Source of the DNA: Asterochloris sp. CNOR1
Taxonomy: Eukaryota; Chlorophyta; Trebouxiophyceae; Trebouxiales; Trebouxiaceae
NCBI GenBank assembly: GCA_963969365.1
Contig: OZ017753.1
Span: forward strand, 2,790,001-2,854,000
Length of the DNA: 64,000 nt
Direction of reading: 5' to 3'
In this document: positions 41,301 to 50,941 of the stretch, in pieces
Layout: each line of letters starts with the position of its first letter
Position numbering within the stretch: the stretch's first letter is position 1
The notes under the pieces: model-generated
Told to the model about the DNA's origin: nothing
Databases searched by the model: none
Seen by the model: only the letters and a program-made list of their open reading frames with translations
Made by a program: the position numbers and the translations under genes

Positions 41301-42546
41301 TGGCTGGACCTGTTTGCCGGCACAGGTGGGTGCCGGCGCGAGCGCTCCTCTCTGGGGCCCTGCATTTGCTGAGTTGTCAGCAGCTGTGGGTGTCATGCTG
41401 TACCAAGTGGCAGCACGCGGCATTTGCAGTGGCTGGACCTTTGGCTGAAAGATGGAGCAGGGAACGGCTGTCCGCTGGATTGTGGCCGGTCAGCGCTGGG
41501 CTGCAGGGCTGTGCTTGTGGCAGTTGCACCTGTGGGCAGGCAGATGTTTGGTGCCGTGTGTTGCTGCCTGCTGGCAGTGGGAAGGGGCTTTGAATGGGGT
41601 GTCACGGGTCTGCTCAGCATGCCTGCCGCCAGCACAGCTGGGTTCAGTTGATTTCCAACAGCAAGCAGTCTGCCAGCATCTTGGTGTGCCTGTGCACTTC
41701 GCCTGAGCTGTCAGATGACGGCGCGCATCTGACTGGGGCCCCATGTGGCCCCTCTGCAGGAGCTGTCGGCCTTGAGGCTCTCTCCCGGGGGTGCGAGCAG
41801 TGCCACTTCATTGAGATGGACCCCTCAGTGGCCAACACCTGCCTGGACAGAAACATCTCCAGCTGCAACCTGTCCTCCCAGGCAGTCGTCCACACTTCAG
41901 TGAGTGTCCTACCACTGGCCTGAACAACTCATGTCTATTTGCTATCGCCCCGCTGTAGTTCTGAATGCCAATCTTAGGGCCGTGAGCTGTCTGGTCCTCA
42001 CAAGCTTTTGCAGCATATTACCTGCTCTGGGCTTCTATCTTGGCTGGGCCTGCTATCTACTTTGCTGCCCATTGCCTCAGCTGTCTCATGGCCACATCAT
42101 CAACCTGTGGGTGTTCAGAGGCCTTGCTGGCCTTTGCTTCTGATTTACATTGCTAAGGTGTCTGTCTGGCAATGCCCTCTGAGTCATGAGCCTCTCAAGC
42201 ACTGAGCACATGATCTGACGGATGGGGTGCTACCTCATAACTTATATGCCAATGAGGCTCCTGTGTGCAGAGGGTAGAGGACTGGCTGCGGAGAGCAGAG
42301 CAGAACCCTCACCTGGCTGGAGGGCCCTTTGACTATGTTAGCGTCTGCCCACCATATGAGACTGTGTCGTACCCCGAGCTCTTCTCCTTGCTCAGCACCT
42401 CTCCCCTGTTGCATCCAGAGTCATTTGTGGTTGTAGAATATGCACGCAAGTTCGAAAAAGACATCGCTGACACTGTTGGTCCCCTGATCAAGCTCAAAAG
42501 CAGGAAGTACGGCAGAACTCTGCTTGCCATTTACGGGCCAGAATGA
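38303..42546 (+). CDS. rsmD: RsmD-like rRNA (guanine-N2)-methyltransferase, probably plastid or mitochondrial
   Basis: Bacterial RsmD methylates G966 of 16S rRNA using SAM. Exons in phase: 38303-38420, 38497-38810, 40034-40168, 40479-40558, 41180-41325, 41760-41899, 42271-42546, giving 402 residues. The catalytic part begins with MRVVAGSAANRRLLSPP; motif I is LDLFAGTGAVGLEALSRG, followed by FIEMDPSVANTCL and, at motif IV, VSVCPPYETVSY. The first 39 residues (start ATG 38303, MVTLPPPALFAVNKR, ending MSLAARA) look like a transit peptide. Residues 40-190 form an acidic, poorly conserved extension (EDDSSDEAGWEEGS) absent from bacterial RsmD, so an organelle ribosome is the likely target. The 1.2-kb intron 38811-40033 is full of exon-edge copies; a missed exon there cannot be excluded, although the flanking phase is consistent without one. 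Confidence 0.88.
38787..39065 (+). repeat. Copies of the RsmD-like exon 38810 end
   Basis: The exon end gagcaaagggatgctgctca, with donor gtgaggctttg, recurs as gagcaaaggtatgctgggca at about 38916 and as gagcgaagggatgctgctct at about 39039. Spacing is near 125 bp. Confidence 0.85.
39618..39765 (+). repeat. Intronic direct repeat pair
   Basis: The segment at 39618 (gcagtgggtcgggatggccc, then tgcctgtag) recurs at 39722 (gcagtgggtcagattggccc, then tgcctgcag), 104 bp apart, within the long intron of the RsmD-like gene. Both end in an acceptor-like tag/cag. Confidence 0.85.
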
Positions 42547-42888
42547 AATGCTTCTGTTGTGAATAAAAATTCATTGCACGCTTGTCATGAAAAGGTTTTC
42601 GGTCACGCCAGCTCTGAGAAATGCAAGTTGTGGCATAGGTATCGCCAGCAGCTATGCTGGCTGGATGCTGGCAACACCAACAGCAGCAATGTGGCTGCTG
42701 GCAAGTGCAACAAGGTGGCAGCTGCCGTGTGGCAGCTGCTGTACCCAGCATCTTGTTCAGGGCTCCCTACCCTCACCACCAGCACAACCAACCATGGCAG
42801 GGGCCAGTACCAGCACTGGTTTTCCATGAGGCAACAATCCCCTGGCTCCTCTCTCATTCATCGTTGAGTACCTCCCTCACTGGGCACT
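42547..42888. other. Convergent 3' region of the RsmD-like and purC genes
   Basis: The two stop codons are 342 bp apart on opposite strands. Nothing else coding is supported. AAT/AAA-rich sequence just after 42546 (gaataaaaattc) could serve in 3' end formation. Confidence 0.6.
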
Positions 42889-45800
42889 TCATGTCAACCA
42901 AGTGGTGCTGTCAAGCTGCCGCCCTGGTTGTGCAGGCTTAAATCTCTCGCCTGTGATGCGCTGATACAGCTCAATGTAGCGACTGGCCAGCTCCAGCACC
43001 AGCTCTGCAGGGGCCTCAGGGAGGTCCTGCATCGGCAGCAGCATGTCTAAGCATTGCTGAAACTTAGCACAGATTCTAGATTCCTACCCTGGGACGATGT
43101 CACAGGACTGCCACAAAGCTGTGCACATGCAGCAGCAGAGCAGGCCGCGGGGAGGATGTGCAGGCGGGCAAGCGGAGGCAGCCCCTCAGACAGTCTCGTG
43201 CTACAAGGCACTGCACACGCAGCAGCAGGGCAGGCTGTATGTAAGGATGTGTAGGTGGGTCAGCAGGTGGTGTTCCTCCCCACGCAGTGGCGAGCGGCAA
43301 AGCCGCAGGGTGGCTGCAGGCAGGGTTCTGCTGACTAATGCTTGCACAGTTGTGTGCAGCACAGGCACTCCAGAAACAGTGCAGGACGGCAGTAGCTGCT
43401 GTGTTCCATGCTCTGCCAGCCTCCATGCTTTTCCTATTCTGGTGCATGCGAATCACTATGTATGTGTTGTCCCAAACCCAGCACACCTTGTCTTTGTATG
43501 GGTCGCAGCGCTCCCGGAACCACAAGCGCAGGAACTCCTTGTCAATGCTCTGGGGCTCCTGGCCGGCTGCATGCCGCTCCTCATAGCTGTCGGCCAGCCA
43601 GTACCTGAATGCCACAGAGACACATATGTACAGTGTGCAGTCTGCCAAATCCAGATGGTAATCTGGGCAGAGCATGGATGCCATGCAAAGGTGGCAGCAA
43701 CCCATGTTGATCTGGTGGGTTGTCAGGACTGTGCCCTTGGCTACTGCAAGGCAGGCTGGGCAGATCAAGGGACAAGCCAGCAGCTGCTGCTGCCTACCTG
43801 AAGACCATTTGCAGGGCCACATGCACGCACTGGTGAGCAACATGACGCGCGCAGCACAGCAATGGTGCAGGCGGTGCTAACGTTGTGCAAGAGCAAGTTT
43901 CGGTCGTTCTGGACAAAGTCTTGGTTATGAGGCTATGGTAGGACATGCTTCAGCAGCGTGCAGCAAGATCAAGGGCACCAAGCAGCTCACCTGCTGGAGT
44001 CTGGGGTGTGCATCTCATCAATCAGCAAGATATTGCCGTCAGCATCCTTGCCAAATTCGTACTTGGTGTCCACCAGCAGCAGGCCTCTGCTGGCAGCCTC
44101 CCGCTGGCCAAACTCAAAGAGTTGCAGGGCAGCAGTGCTAACCTGCAGCCACTGGGCAGCGTACATGAGGGGCCAGGCGTTGGCGATGCAACCTTTGCAC
44201 ATTGCAGCTGCACTCCCAAAGCTCCAGGTGAAGCCTCCCTACAGGTGTGTCACTCCAGAATAATAGTTGTGGCATAGTGCAGCTGCAGCACTAGCAGACC
44301 TACAGCAAACGGGCCATCCAGAGTGAGTCTTGCCAGGCTTGATGTGACAACAAGGCATCAGCTGGGGTTGACTCCATGTGCCTGTGTCTAAGGAGCTTCT
44401 GCAAAAGGCATCGGGCAGCTCCTGCAGGCACTTGCTGGTCTCAGGCAGCTTGCGGGCTGACTGCAGCCACAGCTCTGCTCTCAACTGTTCCCCAGTGTAC
44501 TCACACCTAGCTGAAGTAGCCTCCCACATAGCCCGTGCCCTCACAGTCAAGCGCCCTCACCTTATCCCACTCGGCCTGGCTCATCAGCCCCTGCGCAAGG
44601 ATCTCTTCTGCGCTGATGGGCACGTCGTGCTCCGCCGACTTGGTGGTCGGGGTCACCATGTTGCTGTGCAGGCGCGCGTTTTTGCGCAGCCCATCTGGGA
44701 AGCTGTGCCCGCAGTACTGGCGCTCCCCAGCTGCGTAGTGTGTCCAGAGGGAGGTGTCTGTGCTGCCTGCAGGCACACCTTCTCCGTCAGCCGTGTGCTG
44801 CAGAGACACAAAAGCAAGGTCCGCTCAGTCAGAATTGTGCCGTAGAAGGCACCCAAGATGCATGACGTGGCAATGGCGGCAGGGAGGGACGTGCAGTGGC
44901 GCCTGACCAATGCAAACGGTCTCTGCAACATGTTGGCCCCGTCAGAGGCTACTGACGGTGCAGCTTGTGCATGATGAAACGGGAGCCAAGCGGAATCAGA
45001 CCTCACCTGAGAGTACTGCGAAGCAACAAGTTCCACACGAAAGGCCATGCCCTGTTACAGCATGCCAGACTGCCACCCTACTTGTCTCTGTAGTTCTTTG
45101 CATGAAAGCAGGTGCCCTTCTGCAGAAGGCTGGGTCCCAGGCAGCAACACTTCCCCACAGCATGTCAGGCTGGGGTGACCCACCTGTCAGAAAGCCCCGC
45201 ACCACAAACTCCACAGGGAAGACTGCGCACTTCCTCATGACGGACACGTTGGGGTCGGGTGTGCTGAGCAGGGCGTTGGGCGTGATGTGCTGCGTGTGCT
45301 GCATCCACCACGCGCTCGTCTGGTTCAGCACCTGCCCCTGAAGACACACAATAACAGGGAATTCAGCACCAGTCCATGCGTACAGATGTGGCAGGGGAAC
45401 ATTGCTGTTGGGCCAGCAAGCTGCACACTTGCGCTCTAGTGGGGCTTGGGCACTCTGTATGCAGCACCTGACACTGCGTCCACCACGCGCTTGCCTGATT
45501 TAGCACCTGCCCCTGGTTGCGATTGCTCCAGAAAGTAGGTGCTGGGTCGCAAGCTGCTGAACAGATGCACTGCATTGGCTTTGGGCACCTTGATTCAGCA
45601 CCTGACCCTACACAAGCACCTGCCAGCAAACTAGCATGGGGTGGCAGGCTCTTGCACACGTGCGCTGCACTGAGCTCTAAGCCTATTGGACTCAGTGTCT
45701 GACTGTGCGCACACACACAGCAGACAGGAGCTAAGGTGGTGTCGGTCAGCACATGTTCATGCATGCACGCCATGGGACAGACAAGCAGAATGATAAGGAA

Positions 45801-46239
45801 CTGTCAGCGCAAACATTTGCAAAGCCAATCTCTGGCCCTGCACACATGCTGCAGGCAGGGACCAAAGGGTGCTGCTGCCCGACTTGGTTCAGCTGGCCAA
45901 ACAGGCAGCCTCGATCTGATTTGCAAAGGTGTCAAAGGACTGCTGTGCATAGCGCAGCAAGCTAGCTGGGCCGTAAAGACAGAAGGCACCTGCTGAGGGA
46001 CTTGCAGCAAGCATTTACTGGCAATAGTGGCTGCTGCAGCAGCTTGAAATTTCCCGGCATCACAAAGTTGGCTCCACTGTGCACCAGCTGTGCCAGCACT
46101 ACATGACACACACAGCTCGATGGGGTTGGCAGCGTACCTTGAACGGCACCTCCGCAAGGATCCTGTCAAAGGCACTCTGCCTGTCTGTTGTGATGATGAC
46201 CAGCCGGTCCCCAAAGTCGTAAGTGTCCCGCACCTTGCC
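42889..46239 (-). CDS. purC: SAICAR synthase (phosphoribosylaminoimidazole-succinocarboxamide synthase)
   Basis: It joins CAIR and aspartate using ATP to make SAICAR, the substrate of the purB product encoded upstream in the window. Six exons keep phase: 46239-46138, 45337-45184, 44766-44561, 44142-43991, 43604-43487, 43026-42889 (stop TGA), 289 residues. Motifs are [20 protein letters not shown] then [72 protein letters not shown] and [20 protein letters not shown]. This is the plant/yeast type. The N-terminal exon(s) before GKVRD are not fixed. A candidate presequence exon at 47046-46912 (begins [25 protein letters not shown] donor) would overlap the ING gene on the other strand. The stretch 46706-46520 is open but unrecognised. 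Introns carry copies of exon edges. Confidence 0.94.
45301..45615 (-). repeat. Copies of the purC exon 45337 start
   Basis: In plus-strand coordinates, the exon edge at 45301-45340 recurs at 45476-45515 with 35 of 40 bases identical, including caccacgcgct and agcacctgcccctg. A shorter third copy is at 45592-45610 (gattcagcacctgaccct). Confidence 0.93.
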
Positions 46240-46971
46240 CTGCATCAGGGATTTGGAATGGCTCACGGGGAGAATAGCCGTGACTGACTGCATTCTGGAG
46301 TGGCAAGTGGTGCAGCAACGCTGCAGAAGAGGCAGCACCAAGGGTTCCTTGCATTGCCCTGCAGCTTAGTGGCTGGGTGCGGCAGGATAGCAGCGATGGC
46401 ACGGGATGCGTTGCTTTTCCTTGAGGCCTACCATTGGCCTGCTGAGCCCCCAAAATGCTTGCTCTGTGCTTGCTTTAGAGGGCTTACATGGCAGAGGCTG
46501 CTCCACACATGCAGCTTGCATCAAGATCTATCACGCACCACTTTTGCATCTGGTGCATTGCTGAGCTTGTAATTCTGCTGCCCCTGCTTCCCCTGCTTAA
46601 TAATTTGCACAAGAGCGTCTCGCGTGGCGCCATCCAGGTTGCCAATATGTTGTACATATCTGCAGCAGACATCATCAATGTTGCGGGTGCACGTGAGGCC
46701 CTGCATTGCCGAGTGAGAGCCCAGAAAAGCTCACTCCTGAGCAGCTGCCCGGCACCAGGACAGCCTTTGCCGAGACTGCCCACATCTTATGTGAGAGGGG
46801 GGCAGAGGACTGGCAGCCATAGCCTGTGAGCAATCACAACGATGTGCCTGCACAGTCTTCATCGCTGCTGCTCCTAAAGTTGTTGCAAAAGAAAAGTGGG
46901 CGGCAGCTTACATGGCGAGCCGCAGCTGCGGCATTCTGAGTTGCATTGAGAGACACCAGCTCCTGGAGCTT

Positions 46972-49900
46972 ATGGCAAGGTATCTGCAGCCATTCGTCAG
47001 TGGTGAGTGCTGCATTAGGCAATCGTGTACTCAACATCCTCCTCATTGCTAAGCTGGCTTTGCTGTCATGCAGGCACTACAGGACTGCCAGGGGAGCTGC
47101 AGCGCTGCTTCCAGCGCATGCAGGAGCTGGATCTCCAGGCTGCAGAGCTGCGCCAAGCTGCCGAGGAGACCTGCCAGAGTTATGTCCAAGAAGCAAATCA
47201 ACAAGATCCGGTAAGCCTGGGCTGGTGGCATTCCATGATACTTCTTGGCCACCAATGCGCACGCTGCCGCAATGCAAAGCCTTGCGCTGCGCATGCCTGG
47301 GAGACAATCCCAAGACGGTATAGAGCTGGAGGCGCTGCTGCTTCCTGCAGGCTGCAATCCCAAAGGTGCTGTCATAGGTGTCTTGCTGCAATTGCGGTGT
47401 CCCCATACTGGCTTGTGCAACCTGCTCGCTTGTATTACCTGCTGTCATGCACAAGCAAGTAGAGGTAGAGCCAGCCTTTTGGGCACAATCTGCGTTGGTT
47501 CCACTCGAAAGGGGTTCCTGCCGCTTCCTGGAGGGTGCGCTCTCAAGCTCTTGAGAGCCTGTCAGGCACATCCGCATCTGCGGGATCAGGTTCCAACTGC
47601 GCTCTTGCAGACAGTTCAGACCCTAGCGAGCCTTTGCTGCTTCCTGCACGTCGTGTCTCATGACTCCGGTGGTGCAGAGCAGTCTGTTCTCACCCCACAG
47701 CTCCTGCCGCCACATGCAGGCTGCATTAGAAGCATGATGCTCTGCTCCAGCTTGCCTCCATCAGAGGGTGCAAAGCTCCTGCCGCCTTCTGCATGCTGTC
47801 TGCCACGACTCTGACACTTTGGCACGGTCTGCCTATATCAGGTTGCTTCCCTTGGGCGCAGCATATGAGATGCTCTCGCCGCGTCCCTGTATGCCGGGCA
47901 AAGCTGTGTCTGCGAAGCAACATGTACTTAGTGATTTCTACTTGTGAGCCCTGCAGGCCGCTTCCCAGGACTCTGATGCTGCGCAGCAGCCTCCCAGGCG
48001 TGCCAAGCGCCAGCCTGGCAGCCCCAGCAAGGCTGCAGCTGCTGCTGCAGCAGCCCCCAACGGCGATGTGGGGCATGAAGCAGTTGTGAGGCAGTTGCAG
48101 CAGCATGGGCAGGAGGCGCAGGACCTTGCCACCCAGAAGGTGGGAAGGTGCTCCTCTGGCGTGCACAGCACCTTGCATAGGCAGCTCCGGGCATGAACAG
48201 TCGCGCATGTCACCTGGGTCTGCGCGGTCAGGAGGCCCCTTGAGGTGCTTTGTTAGCAGCATGGCTGGTTTGTTGTGCGCTGATCACTGCATGAACAGCG
48301 GTGTAGTTTCAGGCAGTCTGGCACAGTACCTCCACCCAGCAGGCGGCCAGAGGGTCTTGCAACGTGCTAAGGACCACAACAAGGCAGCACTTGGCATGGG
48401 CTGTCAAAGCTTGGAGGTCCTGTGAGACCCATGTTGCACGGGCTTGCGCCATCAGGGGGTGCGGGGCGTTGCATTTCAGAGGAGATGGTCTGTGTGCAGC
48501 CTGCCTGGCTGTGTTCTGTCTTAACAAATGGTTGTCCTCTGGGAGGCACAGTTTTGAGCTGCATACAAGGTGGCTACGTGCGTGCTGGGCTGGAGTTCAG
48601 AGGTAATGCTGGGATCAGATGACGAGCAGCAGTCCTTTGTCTCATAGGGATAGTTGGGCTTGTCCAGCATCTGCGCAAGAGGCTGAAAGGATGCTGCAGG
48701 TAGGGATGGCGCAGCAGATGTATGGCTGCTCAGCACAGGCGCCTCACCGTCCAAGTGCTGGCAGTGGGCAGGAGGTGCACGTGCAGCAGATGCCTTTATA
48801 GCATAACTGGCAGCCAAAGGCACCCACTGCCCGATTTGTAACCTGCAGGTGGTGTTGGCGCAGCAGATGTACGACTACGTGGACGCCAAGATCCGCCTGT
48901 TGGATGCGGATCTGCGGCGCTTTGATGCAGAGCTGGCGCAGGACAGGCGGCGGGCAGGGCTGCCGGTGAGCTTGGGCCTCTCATCTACAAGATTACTGGC
49001 TAGTGGAGAGGCCTTTTGCTTTGGGTGGGATGCAGGGTGCTGGGTGAGGTCTGGTCTGCAGGCAAGTCTACCTCCTGGCGAACCTGTTGGCAGGCCCTGC
49101 AGGCAAAGCAGAGGACAGGGGCAGGGCTGTCAACAAGCCTGGGGTTGTGACTGTCAAATTTGAAAGCATTCAGGTGGGGCCTGCTGCACTGCCCTGCACG
49201 CATTCAGCTGGACGAGCCCCAGGTCGCAGCAGCAGGTCGGCTCGCATTGCTCTTCAGGAGGTCAGTAACTCATGAGATGGGAGGGGCTTGCATCCTGCCT
49301 GCCCTGCAGCTGGCTAATTGCCAGGCGGGCATGGCGGTCCTGCCAAACTGTCATCTTTGGTCTCTCCCCTTCTTGCAAGGTTAATCATCCAGCCTGCCCT
49401 GCAGTCTCACCAAACCCAGACGGTTGAGGCTCCCAAACACCATGACTACACATCACACTGGGACTTCTGCATCTCTGCCTGTGGCAGGCTGCAGACACTG
49501 TGTGCTATGTTTGATACCGTAAAACACCCAGCTTAGGGACGTCTGCTTGCTTTCCAGCTCAACACCCCCAGACAGCCACAAACGTGCTGCAGGCACCAAT
49601 GTCTCTGCTTGATGCTACCAACCCTCCTGCCAGAGGAACACCTGCTTGCCATGCAGCTTCATGACCTCCAGACGGCCACAACAGGCCTGCAGACTCTGCT
49701 TTAGGTCACAGCTCTTGGCTGAGGCCCATCGCCTGCAGCTCAATGTCCACAACACAGTCGCAGCAGCCCTGCAGGCACTGATCAGTGTGCTGTGCGTCAG
49801 CAAGCAAGAGACTCCTGCCTGAGGGAGGTCTGCCTGCCCTGCAGCCCGACAACCCCCAGGCAGCTGCAGCAGCCCTGCAGGACCTCCTGGACCAGGAGAG

Positions 49901-50533
49901 CATTCGCAAGTATGGGCGCCCCGCCAAACTGAAAGGCGGGGCCAAGCGTGGGCAGCAGGCAGCGAGTGCCATGCCTGCCATGTCCCTGCAGGCCACAGGT
50001 GAGGGCTGCAGCTGACCAACCTTGACTGCTGTGCATCTGCAACATTTGGGCGCCTGGTAGCAGCAATGGCAGTTACAACAGCACGAGTGAGCGTGGCTGG
50101 CAGGCAGCCCAGGCCATGCCTTCTCACCTCACCAGCCACATGGTCCTGCTGGGCTTTGCAAAGGCTGCCGCCACCTGAAAACATTGCCTGCCGATGACTG
50201 ACAAGAGCTTGTGCAAGTGTCACGTCTCCTGTAAACTCATCCATCACAGCCTGACACTGCGTTCCTCTGTGACTGCTAGGTGGCCTGTGGCATGCAGGTC
50301 AAGAGATGGACGTGCCAGGCAGTTGGGCAGCTCCTGTGGACGCCTGCGAGCCAGTGTACTGCTACTGCCAGCGGGTCTCTTTTGGGGACATGGTGGCCTG
50401 CGATAACGAGTCGTGCGCCATAGAGTGGTTCCATTATGAGTGTATGGGCCTCACGCCGGGGACAGAGGCTCCTGAGAAGTGGTACTGCAAGGAGTGCACT
50501 GCCAAGCTGACCGCTCAGGGCAAACCCCCTTGA
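46972..50533 (+). CDS. ING: ING-family PHD-finger protein
   Basis: ING proteins read H3K4me3 and belong to histone acetyltransferase or deacetylase complexes in the nucleus. Supported exons: 46972-47002 ([11 protein letters not shown]), 47074-47210 ([17 protein letters not shown], the ING N-terminal helix), 47957-48139 (basic, Ala-rich), 48849-48965 ([20 protein letters not shown], end of the ING coiled coil), 49845-49998 and 50298-50533 ([22 protein letters not shown], then [10 protein letters not shown] and [11 protein letters not shown]; stop TGA 50531-50533). The PHD has the expected C4HC3 ligands and the aromatic/Asp pattern for K4me3. Phase agrees across the first four exons and across the last two. 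Between 48965 and 49845 the true exon set is unsure (candidates near 49106-49172 and 49231-49260). The start ATG 46972 fits the family's N-terminus. Confidence 0.9.
47330..47980 (+). repeat. Degenerate copies of the ING exon 47957 start
   Basis: The true edge is ctgcag|gccgcttcccaggac followed by tctgatgctg. Related words (gctgcttcctgcag, ctgccgcttcctgga, tgctgcttcctgcacg, ctgccgccacatgcaggc, ctgccgccttctgcatgc) occur near 47335, 47518, 47637, 47705 and 47783. Confidence 0.6.
48693..48890 (+). repeat. Copy of the ING exon 48849 start
   Basis: The true edge ctgcag|gtggtgttggcgcagc, then agatgtacgac, is preceded by a copy at 48693-48731: ctgcag|gtagggatggcgcagc, then agatgtatggc. The distance is about 149 bp. 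Confidence 0.9.
49391..49890 (+). repeat. Five successive copies of the ING exon 49845 start
   Basis: The true edge gcag|cccgacaacccccaggca is preceded by copies whose acceptors end near 49404, 49557, 49656 and 49740 (gcag|tctcaccaaacccagac; ccag|ctcaacacccccagaca; gcag|cttcatgacctccagac; gcag|ctcaatgtccacaac). Steps are about 153, 99, 84 and 104 bp. Confidence 0.85.
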
Positions 50534-50941
50534 CCAGTGCAAGGCTTGGACCAGAAGCAAGCCAGTTAGAGGGCTGCCTGCCTGAATACAGTTTGTGTGC
50601 CGGTGCCTTACAATACGAAGTCTGCTCTACACATTCCTGACAAGTATTTGTGAGAGGTGAGAATGAAACTTGGTTGAACAGAGGCAGTGGCCACACATCT
50701 GTCCAGCAACAGGTGCAAAAATCCAATGTCAGGTCTGTACCTCACATGCTCCTCGCTGGCTACGCTGCCTCAGCTGCAGCTTACAGGAGTCGTAGCCACC
50801 CATGTCTCAAGCTGGCTCTGATCTCCAGCATCGAATATGATGCTGCTCAAGCAGCTCAGCCCACAACCTAACTCAAATAAAGGAACCTGATAAAACCCTT
50901 TGCACCCCCGGCGACCTCAATCTTGAACCTCAGGGGCCAGC
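50534..50941. other. Intergenic region, ING gene to ATP synthase d gene
   Basis: The two genes are in tandem, with 408 bp between stop and start. It should contain the ING 3' UTR and the promoter of the next gene. No exon or clear element was found. Confidence 0.6.
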
